A DNA stretch of 64,000 bases, taken from assembly GCA_016181005.1 (NCBI GenBank), contig JACPAE010000001.1, positions 62,001-126,000 of the forward strand. The letters are read 5' to 3'. A model generated the notes under the pieces. It was not told where the DNA came from. It saw nothing but the letters and a program-made list of their open reading frames with translations, and did no database searches. Shown piece by piece: positions 49,325 to 58,915 of the stretch. Position 1 is the stretch's first letter, and every line of letters starts with the position of its first letter. The translations under genes were made by a program, and so were the position numbers. The DNA is from Candidatus Aenigmatarchaeota archaeon (GTDB taxonomy: Archaea > Aenigmatarchaeota > Aenigmatarchaeia > CG10238-14 > SCSR01).

Positions 49325-49786
49325 TCAACCTTTCTGGATTATGAGCCTTGCCTTCTCTGGGTCGTACCTCCAGTCTGAAGGAAGCTTTTTTGTCCTGACA
49401 TAGTACTTGACCAGCCTTCTTATCTTAGACTCGAGGTTCTGCAGGCCTCTCTTAGAATGCTTGTCCTGCTTGTTTGAAGACATGTGCTTCCTCAAGTTAA
49501 CAGCTTTTCTTAATAAGAATAATAAATCTTCAGGTATCTCAGGATAATTCCCGCTCTCCTTCATTATCCCGCTCACAGGCTTTCCGGCGATAACCTGCAC
49601 GTCCGGTATTCCATGCGTGTCCCGGAGTATCGTGCCTATCATGGAAGACGAATATTTCTGCTTTGCAAGGCCTGCAACCATACCTTCGACATCCGCCTTG
49701 CTGTACTTGACCCATTTGGGGATAGACTTGTGCGGAGGCCTGTGGCTACCGCTCCTGCCTTTCTTGCCTGAGTAGATTCTTGCCAT
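49325..49786 (-). CDS. rps15: Small-subunit ribosomal protein S15
   Basis: The 153-residue protein starts MARIYSGKKGRSGSHRPPHK and contains the archaeal/eukaryotic extension and the S15 helices (LRKAVNLRKHMSSNKQDKHSKRGLQNLESKIRRLVKYY). It binds the central domain of 16S rRNA. Order S15-S3Ae is common in archaea. Confidence 0.96.
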   Translation of the reverse strand: MARIYSGKKGRSGSHRPPHKSIPKWVKYSKADVEGMVAGLAKQKYSSSMIGTILRDTHGIPDVQVIAGKPVSGIMKESGNYPEIPEDLLFLLRKAVNLRKHMSSNKQDKHSKRGLQNLESKIRRLVKYYVRTKKLPSDWRYDPEKARLIIQKG

Positions 49787-49846
49787 AATTTCACGGTAAA
49801 TGTTTTAGAAATCTATATTTATCTATCTTTATAAAGTACGCCAAGG

Positions 49847-50473
49847 TCATTCCCTGTTCGCATATCTTGCCCGCTTTTCAATCTCCGTCAACTGCTGCAG
49901 GACTGCGCCTGTGTTTTTGTACTCCGACTTGTAGCCGGCAAGTATTCCGCTCCAAATGGTGTTGAAATTCTGGAAGTGGGTTGACTTGACCGCCTCTTTC
50001 AGCAACTTCAAGTCCACCCCCTTGTCTTCAATCCTTTGCGTGAAATCGCCGAGGCTAAAGTCTATCATGTAAATCTTGCCGTTGCTGAGAATCATGTTCG
50101 ATGTCGTCAAGTCCCCGTGAACTATGTCACTTGCGTGCAGCTTTCCTATTATCCTGCCCAATTCCCTGCACAGTGGTTCCAAATCTTCCTTTGAAGCTGC
50201 GTTCAAATAGTCCCTTAATTTTTCGCCTTTGACAAACTCCATAACGATTTTGCAGCTCTTTTCATCAACTGAAAATATCTTCGGCGTGGATATTCCAAGC
50301 TTCCTTGCTTCTGTCAGCAGCTTCACTTCTTTCCTCGTCCTGAGCTTCCTCAGCTCCTCGTCCAGCTCCTTTACCCTGTATTTTTTCGGAGTCCTTTCCT
50401 TGACGAGAACGTCCTCGCCATCGAAGGAGTCGATGTACACAACAGCTTCAGCCCCGCGGTACAGAATTTCCAT
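49847..50473 (-). CDS. bud32: KEOPS complex kinase Bud32
   Basis: The 208-residue atypical small kinase has the VLVKERTPKKYRVKELD ATP-lysine region, HGDLTTSNMIL catalytic loop and IDFSLGDF (DFG-like DFS). It is the kinase/ATPase of KEOPS, which makes t6A in tRNAs decoding ANN codons. No Kae1 fusion or neighbour is present here, so it is encoded separately. Confidence 0.92.
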   Translation of the reverse strand: MEILYRGAEAVVYIDSFDGEDVLVKERTPKKYRVKELDEELRKLRTRKEVKLLTEARKLGISTPKIFSVDEKSCKIVMEFVKGEKLRDYLNAASKEDLEPLCRELGRIIGKLHASDIVHGDLTTSNMILSNGKIYMIDFSLGDFTQRIEDKGVDLKLLKEAVKSTHFQNFNTIWSGILAGYKSEYKNTGAVLQQLTEIEKRARYANRE

Positions 50474-50506
50474 AAATTAAAAGCTGTGGCAAACTATTTA
50501 ATACTG

Positions 50507-51025
50507 ATGAAGATAGACTGGAAAGTTTACGCGGCTGTGATGGGACTGGCGTTGATAGCGGCTATTGCACTATTCATAGCTAAAATTTTCTATCTTGTGG
50601 GCGCGATTCTAGCCACACTGCTTTTGGCGTTATTGCTGGGGGTCATGAAGCCGGTGAAATACTTGGGAATCGAATTGGTCACATTGTCCACAATACTTAT
50701 CGGGATAATGTTCGGGTCTTTAATCGGAGCTGTATACGGGGCTGTGGTTCTGATAGCCCATTTGATTCTTGGGAGATACTATATAGGCCCTTATTTACTG
50801 TGGCTGTTGCCAGAATATGCACTGATTGGAGTTGTATCCGGCGTCATGGGCAATGGCATTATAAGCTTGGTGGGTGTGTCGGTAATAGCGGGCATGAATT
50901 TTGTCAATCTATTTTTGACTTTCCTTGTGGACCGAGAACGCGTTGGCCCCTACGTGCCGTATGTCTTGGGGAATGTTGTAATAAATTCCTTGCTGCTGAT
51001 GCAGGTCATGCCGCTGCTTCTCTAA
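50507..51025 (+). CDS. Hypothetical polytopic membrane protein
   Basis: ATG 50507, 172 residues, with five or six membrane helices (VMGLALIAAIALFIAKIFYL; YVLGNVVINSLLLMQVMPLL). A CTATTTAATA tract 10-20 bases before suggests a promoter and a leaderless message. A GTG at 50486 is an alternative start. Family not recognised. It ends one base from the convergent radA gene. Confidence 0.55.
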   Translation: MKIDWKVYAAVMGLALIAAIALFIAKIFYLVGAILATLLLALLLGVMKPVKYLGIELVTLSTILIGIMFGSLIGAVYGAVVLIAHLILGRYYIGPYLLWLLPEYALIGVVSGVMGNGIISLVGVSVIAGMNFVNLFLTFLVDRERVGPYVPYVLGNVVINSLLLMQVMPLLL

Positions 51026-51988
51026 TCAGAGGTCTACAAGGCCGCCTTCAGCGATCTTGAACACTGCCTCTCCCTCGCTCAAGTTCGGGGCGTCAACCAT
51101 GCGTGCAATCCTTGTTCCTTCCTTCCCTCTTCTCAGATACATTCTGTATGTTGCAGCGTGGGCCAGGACATTTCCCCCGACGAAAGTTGTAGGATCTCCA
51201 AAGAGTATATCAGGTCTTGACATTACTTGATTTGTGATATAAACAGTTATGTTGTATGCGTCAGCCAAGCGCTGCAGCTGGTGCAGGTGCTTATTCAACT
51301 TCTGTTGCCTTCCTGCAAGTTCGCCCCTTCCGACAAAATCTGCACGGAAATGGGATGTTACCGAGTCGACAACAATTAATTTAATTTTTTTTTCTTCGAT
51401 TATTTCCGGGGCCTTGTCTATCAATAGTATTTGATGTGCTGTATTGAATGCGCGCGCGACATAAATCTTTTTCAGGACTCTCTCTGGTTCCAACTTCAAT
51501 GCTCTTGCTATCTGGACTATTCTCTCAGGCCGGAAGGTGTTCTCAGTGTCAATAAAGAGGCATGCCCCGTCTAATCCTCCTTTGTCTTTTGGCAACTGCA
51601 CCGCCACTGCCAATTGAAACCCCAACTGACTCTTGCCTGACCCGTACATGCCGTAAGCCTCTGTTATTGCCTGCGTCTCCACGCCTCCTCCAAGAAGCTC
51701 GTTCAAAGTCTTGCTTCCGGTAGTTATCTTCGCCACCGTCATCCTTTTCTCCAGAATCTTGTCAGCGGTCTCGTAGCCGATGTTGAGCATTTCCCTTACA
51801 GAGCTTATTATCTTTGCTGCCTGCCCTTCGCCTATCTCTGCTATGTTCGCTAGCTCGGTGGGCGACGTGACAGCAATAACCATCGGGTCCGTATAGCCAA
51901 TATTCTTCAGCTTTTCGGCAATCTTCACGCCCACTCCAGGCAAGTCCTCAAGTGAAAAATCCTTTTTTGCCAAATTATCCACCGACAA
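51026..51988 (-). CDS. radA: DNA recombinase RadA
   Basis: The 320-residue protein has an N-terminal helix-hairpin-helix domain ([20 protein letters not shown]), Walker [25 protein letters not shown] and Walker [11 protein letters not shown]. It forms filaments on single-stranded DNA for homologous recombination. It overlaps the RPA gene by 14 bases, linking both proteins in one transcript. Confidence 0.97.
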   Translation of the reverse strand: MSVDNLAKKDFSLEDLPGVGVKIAEKLKNIGYTDPMVIAVTSPTELANIAEIGEGQAAKIISSVREMLNIGYETADKILEKRMTVAKITTGSKTLNELLGGGVETQAITEAYGMYGSGKSQLGFQLAVAVQLPKDKGGLDGACLFIDTENTFRPERIVQIARALKLEPERVLKKIYVARAFNTAHQILLIDKAPEIIEEKKIKLIVVDSVTSHFRADFVGRGELAGRQQKLNKHLHQLQRLADAYNITVYITNQVMSRPDILFGDPTTFVGGNVLAHAATYRMYLRRGKEGTRIARMVDAPNLSEGEAVFKIAEGGLVDL

Positions 51989-52979
51989 TAATTTCTATCT
52001 CGTTGACTAATCTTTTACTCTCTTCCAAAGCATTTATATCTTCAAAATCTGTGACGCTGAATTCCAGCCTGTCGAACATCTTGTTTCTCTTCACTCTTCC
52101 CCTGAAAAGCATCTCCCTGCCAAGCAGCTTTTCCTTCATCATGTCTAACCTTTGGTCAGTGCCGAGGTCGATTAAATCAGCCGGAGTAATCTCGCACAAT
52201 TTTTCCGCAACTTCCCTGAATAAGACGCATCTTATGTCGCCGGTGCCGTCGTCGACAATAAATGAGACTATTAATGCGTGGTTCGGGGGGACTTCGCCGT
52301 GCTCGTTGCACTTGCCTGCATCCAGCTTGCCTTCGCAGATGGAGCAAGTGCTGAACATGAAATTCCCCTTGAACAACTGGACTATGGTTCCCCTGATTTC
52401 AAAGGCTCCGCTTGATGCAAGACTTGCTATGCTGGCTCTTTCTGGCAAAGGATTGTAAAGTATGCTTTCCAGTTCCTCGATAGTGGGCAGATCTAGGTCA
52501 TGAACATGGTTTATCGAGCCGAATTTTCCCAGCGCAATCTCCTTCTCCCCATAAATATTTTCCTTCACCAAGCCATTGCCGATTTTCACCACATCTCCTA
52601 TAGTAACAAGCCCGTCCTCCACAATTCTCACCTGATCGTCCCAAAGCGGAATCCTGACGACACCGGTGCTGTCGCCGATGTGGATGTTCGACACCCTCCC
52701 CTTCCTTCCGTCTCTCTGGAACTCGTTGATCTTGGATATCTTGAATATCCTTCCTGATATGCTGACGTTTTTCATTCCCAGACTTATTTCCCTTATTTTC
52801 ATCCTGTATTCACCGGCAAGGTTTATGCCAAGCTCCTTCGCGATTAGACGCACTGCGCCTTCCTTCGTAATTAACGATTCCATCTCGTCGTATTTATTGT
52901 TGACCTTCCTAAGCAATTCGTCCCTGGCGACATCGGACTTGGCTGCCAGCTCCTTAAACAGATGGTCAAATTGGTCCAT
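51975..52979 (-). CDS. rpa: Replication protein A-like ssDNA-binding protein
   Basis: The start is ATG 52979 ([20 protein letters not shown]), 334 residues. It contains an OB fold ([20 protein letters not shown]), a CSICEGKL...CNEHG zinc site and further OB-like strands, typical of archaeal RPA41-type proteins. It binds single-stranded DNA in replication and recombination. The gene is cotranscribed with radA. Confidence 0.88.
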   Translation of the reverse strand: MDQFDHLFKELAAKSDVARDELLRKVNNKYDEMESLITKEGAVRLIAKELGINLAGEYRMKIREISLGMKNVSISGRIFKISKINEFQRDGRKGRVSNIHIGDSTGVVRIPLWDDQVRIVEDGLVTIGDVVKIGNGLVKENIYGEKEIALGKFGSINHVHDLDLPTIEELESILYNPLPERASIASLASSGAFEIRGTIVQLFKGNFMFSTCSICEGKLDAGKCNEHGEVPPNHALIVSFIVDDGTGDIRCVLFREVAEKLCEITPADLIDLGTDQRLDMMKEKLLGREMLFRGRVKRNKMFDRLEFSVTDFEDINALEESKRLVNEIEIIVGG

Positions 52980-53007
52980 GTCTAATTCTTGTAAGTTGAA
53001 GAATAAA

Positions 53008-53217
53008 TTAAGGCTTCTTTCGGCTGAGCCTGATATCTTCCGCGATGAGAGTCTTCCTTCCTGCGTGCTTGGCAAGTTCGGACGCTTCCTTTGCCACTGT
53101 TATCAGCCTGTCCTCCATCACAGTCGCCAGTTCTTCCAGCGCCTCTTGAGAGACCCTCTTTGCTCCTACCTTTTTCAGGATTCTCTCGAACGGAAGTTTA
53201 GGCAGAATGTTTGCCAT
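53008..53217 (-). CDS. Archaeal histone
   Basis: The 69-residue protein ([20 protein letters not shown] ... [19 protein letters not shown]) is a standard single histone fold of the HMfB family, forming dimers and chains that wrap DNA. A TTTAATTTAA tract lies upstream. The Alba gene at 14675 is the second chromatin protein. Confidence 0.97.
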   Translation of the reverse strand: MANILPKLPFERILKKVGAKRVSQEALEELATVMEDRLITVAKEASELAKHAGRKTLIAEDIRLSRKKP

Positions 53218-53247
53218 AATTAAAATTAAGGATTGTTAAATTAAAGC

Positions 53248-53490
53248 TTAAGCTTCCTTGAATTCCCTGGCAACCCACACGGCAATCAAGCCGATTGTGG
53301 AAAGAAAGCTTACAACAGCCCCCATCATCGCAAGGATCACGGTGAATCCTCTTGCACTAAATATAGTCAGACCTATGCCGATCGAAAGCATTGCGACTCC
53401 TGCTATGATAGCCAAGATGAAATAGTTCTCGTAGCTTTCCATCCTGTCCTTCCCTTTCAGCCTTTCAAGATACTTCTTCATAAATTTCAC
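53248..53490 (-). CDS. Small two-helix membrane protein
   Basis: An 80-residue protein with a basic N-terminus (KKYLERLKGKDR) and two membrane helices. Its ATG overlaps the stop of AglB (ATGA), so it is translated with AglB, and could be a small subunit or regulator. A second ATG nine bases in is possible. Family not recognised. Confidence 0.5.
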   Translation of the reverse strand: MKFMKKYLERLKGKDRMESYENYFILAIIAGVAMLSIGIGLTIFSARGFTVILAMMGAVVSFLSTIGLIAVWVAREFKEA

Positions 53491-55601
53491 TGCAGTTTCG
53501 CCTTAAATATCTTTACCTCGGAGTTCGAATACATGAGCTCGAAATTCTTCAAGTCCCTGCCTTGGAAGAAGAACATGTTAGTGTAAACAGAATCCCTTAT
53601 AGAAGCATCCATGAAAATCACTGACCTGAAACTTGGGTCGACCCAAACCATTGCGTCTAATGTGTTGTTGTCGGTTTTGCTTATCCTAATCTCCTGCCCG
53701 GCTTGGAAGTATACAATATCTCTTACTAGTGCATTCCTCACGCCGTATCTTGGAGCGTTCAAAACAGCCAATATCTGGGTGTCGTTCTGAAGAAGCGATA
53801 TGGTCACTTCACTATTTTGATAGACAGACCTGTCGAGCGCAGACAATGGAATTATCTGATAGTTCTTGCCGTCGCATTCCCACTGTTTCCCGCCTGTCGA
53901 TTTCCATAGGTTCATGTCAAATGTCCCGAAGCAGCTCATCCAGTAGTATTTCCCTATCAAATCATTCGTTGCCATTATGTAAACTTCGGAAACGTCTTTA
54001 CATGCGTCCTCAGGCATCTTGTTCCCGTTCGTCTGCCTAGCCAAATCACACTGATCGTCGGTAAGGTGCGTATATTTCTTTATAATTTCCAATGATTCAG
54101 TTTCGTTGTCTGTAGACATCATTCTCCCCATGTCGCGGATTCTTATGTTGTGGTCGTAAGGTATGCAATCGCCGTACCAGCAGTGCGCGCCGTCTGCATG
54201 AACCTTCAGTCCCGTGTAGCCTGCTATAATGTGGCCGGGATCCCACCAAGTAGCAACTAGCGCGTTATTATCGGCGTTGCTCTTCAGCCACTCGAGCGCG
54301 TTGTACCAGTTCTGGCTTATGACAAGGTCGCTGGAAGACTGGCCAATCTGCATCGCGGTTGATATAGAAACGAAAACCATCGCACCTATTACTGCAAACG
54401 TAGTTGCAAAGAGTAAAGCGTTCCTGCTTTTCAGATAATTGAAAAGATTGCCTATGACATAACCTCCGGAGAGTGCGGCTGCAGTGCTGAACAAAAGCTG
54501 GAACCTTGTTCCCTTAAGGATTAAGTAGAATGACATCACTGCCCACATGAAAAGGAAAACTTCCATGAAGTTTATCCTTTCCCTTCTGAAAATCTTGTAG
54601 ACGACGAGCAGAGGCAAACCTAGAAGAGTCATTATTGTCGGCAACATTCCAACCCTGTTTGCAACAGAAAGGAATCCCTCCTTGGTGAAAATGTTCACTG
54701 CCTGCAACTCTGCGACCGAGATGTTCACTATCAAAGGTTCGCCTCCTAGTCCTGTGAATGTAAGACCTCCTATGAAAGACTGTATCATCGTCCTCTGAAG
54801 GAGAATGAATCCGAGAACGTTGGTTATCAAAAGTATTATGAAAATAGGTGCGACAATCGATTTTATGTCGGGTAAAAGATTTTTCCAGTGTACCTTGAAC
54901 CTCTGCTGATGGATGATGTCCTCGATTATTCTGAAGATTATGAATGCGGGTATGAAAGCGGTGAATAGTATCAGCGGTAGCCATCCTGCGCTCCAGTTGA
55001 ACGCGAACAAAAGCACGGAAATAACGCTGAGGGTATAAAGGGGGATTGAGAGAAAGAGATTTTTAGAGAACTTGATTGTTGTGACTATGGCCAACAAGGA
55101 GAGAAACAGATAAAAGTTGACTACCACATCGGTGTCGACATAACCTCCCATTGAAACCACAATGAAGCTCGGCGAGACTACGGCGAAAAGTGCAGTCAAT
55201 AACCCGCCAATATTGTTGGAAAGCATTCTCCCCAGCAGGAAGGCGGGGATAGTCGTCAGCGCAACCATAATAATCGGCGATATCTTGGCTACATTCATCA
55301 GGTCTATGCTCATAAAACTGTTCAGTGCCTTGTAGAGGTACGCAATTGTAAACGGCCAGCCCTGATATATTGAATAAGGCCTGCCTGGCGGATAGTAGCT
55401 TAGAGTGTCCCAGCTTGGGATATTGTATCCGTTGTCTACAATCTCTTTTGCATGCCTGTAAAACCACCATGGGTCGTAGTCAAGCACAGTAGGGGATGAA
55501 AGAGTGGACGTCCTGATGTAAATGCTTAAAATTATTATGAAACCAAGAGCTGCCAGTGTGGCCAAACCACCAAAAATTGATTTGTTTAAATTAATCTTCA
55601 T
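53487..55601 (-). CDS. aglB: Oligosaccharyltransferase AglB (STT3 family)
   Basis: The start is ATG 55601 (MKINLNKSIFGGLATL), 704 residues. It has about 13 membrane helices in the first 450 residues, with DYDPWWFYRHAKEI as the acidic DxD-like motif, and a soluble C-terminal domain starting with ATWWDPGHIIAGYTG, the WWDYG-type motif (WWDPG here). It transfers a lipid-linked glycan to Asn of secreted proteins such as pilins and S-layer. It follows a GT4 gene by 20 bases. Confidence 0.93.
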   Translation of the reverse strand: MKINLNKSIFGGLATLAALGFIIILSIYIRTSTLSSPTVLDYDPWWFYRHAKEIVDNGYNIPSWDTLSYYPPGRPYSIYQGWPFTIAYLYKALNSFMSIDLMNVAKISPIIMVALTTIPAFLLGRMLSNNIGGLLTALFAVVSPSFIVVSMGGYVDTDVVVNFYLFLSLLAIVTTIKFSKNLFLSIPLYTLSVISVLLFAFNWSAGWLPLILFTAFIPAFIIFRIIEDIIHQQRFKVHWKNLLPDIKSIVAPIFIILLITNVLGFILLQRTMIQSFIGGLTFTGLGGEPLIVNISVAELQAVNIFTKEGFLSVANRVGMLPTIMTLLGLPLLVVYKIFRRERINFMEVFLFMWAVMSFYLILKGTRFQLLFSTAAALSGGYVIGNLFNYLKSRNALLFATTFAVIGAMVFVSISTAMQIGQSSSDLVISQNWYNALEWLKSNADNNALVATWWDPGHIIAGYTGLKVHADGAHCWYGDCIPYDHNIRIRDMGRMMSTDNETESLEIIKKYTHLTDDQCDLARQTNGNKMPEDACKDVSEVYIMATNDLIGKYYWMSCFGTFDMNLWKSTGGKQWECDGKNYQIIPLSALDRSVYQNSEVTISLLQNDTQILAVLNAPRYGVRNALVRDIVYFQAGQEIRISKTDNNTLDAMVWVDPSFRSVIFMDASIRDSVYTNMFFFQGRDLKNFELMYSNSEVKIFKAKLQ

Positions 55602-55620
55602 GCAATCGCTCGACTTTTTT

Positions 55621-56787
55621 TTAAATATCAACCTTATGGTTAATAACGTTTTCATACATATCCAAATGCATCTTGGCAGACTTTTCCCATGTCATGTTTT
55701 TATATTTTTCCGTTCCCATATGTCCCATTTTAATCCTTCTGTCATCATCTTCCAGCAGTGTGACGATTTTGTCAGCAATATCTTCTGGTGACGCTATTGA
55801 CAACAGACCTGTCTTTCCATCGTCTACTCTCTCAAGATGAGAGCCCATGCTAGTGGCCACTGTTGCAACGCTGAAATAGCTGGCGTCCGCGAGAAGAAAG
55901 CAGAATCCGTCACTGAGTGCAGGGCAAACAACTAGGTCGCATGTCCTGAAAAATCTTGACACATCCTCCTGCGGTATTCTTCCTATGTAAGCTACATTGT
56001 TTTCAAGCCCCATTTCATGAACAAAAGGTTTCAGCTCATCGTACCCAGAGCCTGCAACTAGAAGACGTGCGCTTGGAATCTTTTCCAGAACAATTTTCAT
56101 AGCCTTGAGCAGTGTGATGAGGTTCTTCGACTGCCCTGTCTTTTTGACGAGAAGCCTTCCTATGTATCCTATGACAAAATTGTCATTAAGTTTCAGCTCG
56201 TCCCTGTAATCGCCAGATTTGACATCGGGTTTGTCGTCGACTCCGTGTGGTATGACTGTTATCCTGCTTGGAGCAACGCCGTTTGCCTCCAATGTAGTCT
56301 TCGAATATTCGGAAGGACATGCAAACCAGTCGTATGGAGATTTAGACATCAATCTCTCGGCAAGCGGATAAATGTTCTTTTCTAGGGAATTCTGGCCTAT
56401 TTTATGCCAGAGCTCATTGAAAAATTCGTGGCAATAAAGGACTGAGGGCTTTTTGGCATATTTTGAAATCATCCAACCTGTCAACCCCGGCACCAGCGTG
56501 TTTATCTGCACTATGTCGACCTGCCTAGCCAGCTTTATGCCGGTTATAAGAGAGGTAAGAGCGAACGACTGCCTCCCTGGAAAAAGGTATTTAGAACTGT
56601 AGAATATCGGCACCCTGTGGATTTTTATGCCGTCCAGAAACTCTTCCGACATCGTGTTTGGAATTTTCGAAGTAATCCAATGTACTTCATGGCCAATTTT
56701 CACCAGAGCCTTGCCTATGTTGAGTGTATATGTCTCCCCCCCGCCGAAATAAGGCGGTGCCAAGTCAGATGAGATTAGTACTTTCAT
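55621..56787 (-). CDS. Family 4 glycosyltransferase
   Basis: The start is ATG 56787 (MKVLISSDLAPPYFGGGETY), 388 residues. GT-B fold with N-terminal GGGETY phosphate loop, and VIPHGVDDKPD, IGYIGRLLVKKTGQ and ALSDGFCFLLADASYF as the donor-binding E-x7-E-like region. It adds a sugar to a lipid-linked glycan, presumably for AglB, which follows 20 bases later. Sugar specificity is not readable. Confidence 0.88.
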   Translation of the reverse strand: MKVLISSDLAPPYFGGGETYTLNIGKALVKIGHEVHWITSKIPNTMSEEFLDGIKIHRVPIFYSSKYLFPGRQSFALTSLITGIKLARQVDIVQINTLVPGLTGWMISKYAKKPSVLYCHEFFNELWHKIGQNSLEKNIYPLAERLMSKSPYDWFACPSEYSKTTLEANGVAPSRITVIPHGVDDKPDVKSGDYRDELKLNDNFVIGYIGRLLVKKTGQSKNLITLLKAMKIVLEKIPSARLLVAGSGYDELKPFVHEMGLENNVAYIGRIPQEDVSRFFRTCDLVVCPALSDGFCFLLADASYFSVATVATSMGSHLERVDDGKTGLLSIASPEDIADKIVTLLEDDDRRIKMGHMGTEKYKNMTWEKSAKMHLDMYENVINHKVDI

Positions 56788-56865
56788 CAAATCAAGCACT
56801 CGATAAAGTTTACTCAAATGTTAAGTATTTTAACTTTTGGTTGAATTAGATATAAGGGATCGAAA

Positions 56866-57840
56866 TTGTACTATAATATTCACGATATCTTAGGTATAGA
56901 ATCGAACATAAAGATTTTGCCGGAATTCTTCGAGGGAAAGCCGAAAAATGTTGACATTGTCATAAGGCAGGGTGACTTTGAGTTTGACACATCAAAATAT
57001 GGCAAGCTTGGACTGAAATTTTTCGGCGGCAACGACAGGCTTTATCTGGAATATCCGTTCTACGGAAAGCCGATACAAAAGCTTCTAATAAAGGATCTTT
57101 TGGGAAAGAAGACTGAGTTTCTGTTCACCAAATTCACGCATAGCATGTTTGGCGTTGATGCGATTATAGACTTTATCATACAGGCCAAGTTGCTGGAAAA
57201 GGGATACACGTTTATCCATTCTGGCGGCCTTACAAAGGGCAACAAAGCATTCATAATAGCTGCATGGTCTGAGATGGGAAAATCGTCTACAATATTCGGT
57301 TTGGCTAGGCAGAATTTCGGCGTCCTTGGAGACGACACCGTTATATTGGGGAAGAATGGAAAAGTATACTCATTCCCAGAGAAAGCTGGAATTTATTTCC
57401 ACTCGAAAAATGTTCACAACGTGAGATTGTCGCCGTTCAACAAGATGAAACTTTTCTTCAAATACATGATATCAAAAATGCCACCTTTGTATTTGTACAT
57501 TGACCCGAATCTCAGGGTTGATTTGTCCAAACTCCTTCCAATAGAGAAGGGTGGCAAGTTGGAGAAAGTGTATTTCTTGGAATGGGGTGAAGGCAGAGGT
57601 AAGATAGACAAAGAATCGGCCATAAACAAGACGATTTCGTCCACAATACACTCGTTGTTCAGCAATTTCTTCGCAAAAGAAACATTTTTGGCATACTCGT
57701 ACCTAAACGGCTTGGATACGCAGTTTGTTGAAAAAGGTATGGAGGATGTCTTGAGTTCAGCGCTCAATAAATGTGAAATTTTGCGAAGCACGAAGAAGGA
57801 TTTTTACAAATACTTGCTTGAAGATTATGGCGACAAATAA
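56866..57840 (+). CDS. HPr-kinase-like protein in a sugar-modification locus
   Basis: The 324-residue protein has a Walker A-like AAWSEMGKSS (132-141) and GVLGDDTVIL with the Gly-Asp-Asp (155-157) seen in HPr kinase/phosphorylase-related proteins. No PTS proteins are encoded nearby, so it is not a classical HPr kinase. It may phosphorylate a glycan or protein in this cluster. The start TTG at 56866 is uncertain. The next gene overlaps it by 14 bases. Confidence 0.6.
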   Translation: MYYNIHDILGIESNIKILPEFFEGKPKNVDIVIRQGDFEFDTSKYGKLGLKFFGGNDRLYLEYPFYGKPIQKLLIKDLLGKKTEFLFTKFTHSMFGVDAIIDFIIQAKLLEKGYTFIHSGGLTKGNKAFIIAAWSEMGKSSTIFGLARQNFGVLGDDTVILGKNGKVYSFPEKAGIYFHSKNVHNVRLSPFNKMKLFFKYMISKMPPLYLYIDPNLRVDLSKLLPIEKGGKLEKVYFLEWGEGRGKIDKESAINKTISSTIHSLFSNFFAKETFLAYSYLNGLDTQFVEKGMEDVLSSALNKCEILRSTKKDFYKYLLEDYGDK

Positions 57841-58915
57841 AATTAGGGTTGGTTTAGTTGCAACGTTTCCGCCGGAGAAAGGTGGAGTCGCTATAATTTC
57901 GAAGAACCTTTATGGCAATCTTAAAAAAATTTGCCATGTTGTTACAATAGGTCTGAACGACTCGAAGGCAGATTACAAGATATCAGTTACTAGGAACTTC
58001 GATAAAGATTTGAACAGAATAATTGAAAAGGAGAGACTGGATATTCTTCATGTGCAGTACATAACAAGCGGTAGGTACTTGGGTGTCAGCGGGACTTCCA
58101 TAACTTCGCCGTTAAAGACTATCATGGCTAACTTTATGTTTCTAAAATTCCTCAAATTGAGAATACCTAAAGTCGTGACGTTGAGCGAGGTTCACACAAA
58201 CGTGAGGAACAACAAGGATCGCATATCAAAATTCTTCGAGAAAATAATTGCGGAAAAATCAGACGGGATAATAGTTTATGAGGAAAGCTTGGAAGAGTCC
58301 TTGAAAAGGAATTGGGGGATTGATGCAGAATACATCCCTCATGGGATAAGGGAGATAAAAACACCTAGAAAAAGCGGGAAAACTATCTTGTTCCAAGGTC
58401 TGATAAATCCGGAAAAGGGTCTGGAGTATCTCATAGATGCGATGAGATTTCTTCCAGATTTCTCATTGATAATAAAGGGTCAGATCGTGAATCAAAAGTA
58501 TGCTGAAACCCTAAAATCAAGGATAGAATCGAACAAGCTAGACAATGTCAGAATCGAATTCGGGTGGGTGGGAGACAAGGAAAAGGACAGGCTGTATAAA
58601 AGTGCAAGCATTGTAGTTGTGCCTTATGTCTGGGCCCCGTATCCCTCCGGGATTTTGCATGAGGCTATATCTTACAGAATACCGCTAGTAGTCACTGACA
58701 TACCTTCATTAAGCCACATAGTTAACAGGTTCCAATGCGGTGTTGTAGTTAAGACCAGGGATCCTGAGGATATAGCAAATGGTGTGAGAAGAGTTTTTAA
58801 TAACTATGAAAATTACTTGAAAGGATTAGACAGCTATAGAAAGGTTGCAAACTGGAAATCGGTGGCCGAAATGCACATAAAGTTTTACAATAGTCTTCTC
58901 GACGCATCTAACTGA
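57827..58915 (+). CDS. Family 4 glycosyltransferase
   Basis: The start is ATG 57827 (MATNKIRVGLVATFPPEKGG), 362 residues. GT-B fold with GGVAIISKNLYGNL, GLINPEKGLEYLIDAM and VPYVWAPYPSGILHEAISYR, the donor-binding glutamate region. It is in the operon with the HprK-like kinase (14-base overlap) and ends 8 bases into the opposing epimerase gene. Confidence 0.85.
   Translation: MATNKIRVGLVATFPPEKGGVAIISKNLYGNLKKICHVVTIGLNDSKADYKISVTRNFDKDLNRIIEKERLDILHVQYITSGRYLGVSGTSITSPLKTIMANFMFLKFLKLRIPKVVTLSEVHTNVRNNKDRISKFFEKIIAEKSDGIIVYEESLEESLKRNWGIDAEYIPHGIREIKTPRKSGKTILFQGLINPEKGLEYLIDAMRFLPDFSLIIKGQIVNQKYAETLKSRIESNKLDNVRIEFGWVGDKEKDRLYKSASIVVVPYVWAPYPSGILHEAISYRIPLVVTDIPSLSHIVNRFQCGVVVKTRDPEDIANGVRRVFNNYENYLKGLDSYRKVANWKSVAEMHIKFYNSLLDASN

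Noticed and set aside
52980-53075. N-terminal extension of RPA beyond ATG 52979
   Set aside because: The extra 32 residues overlap the end of the histone gene and look like frame shadow.
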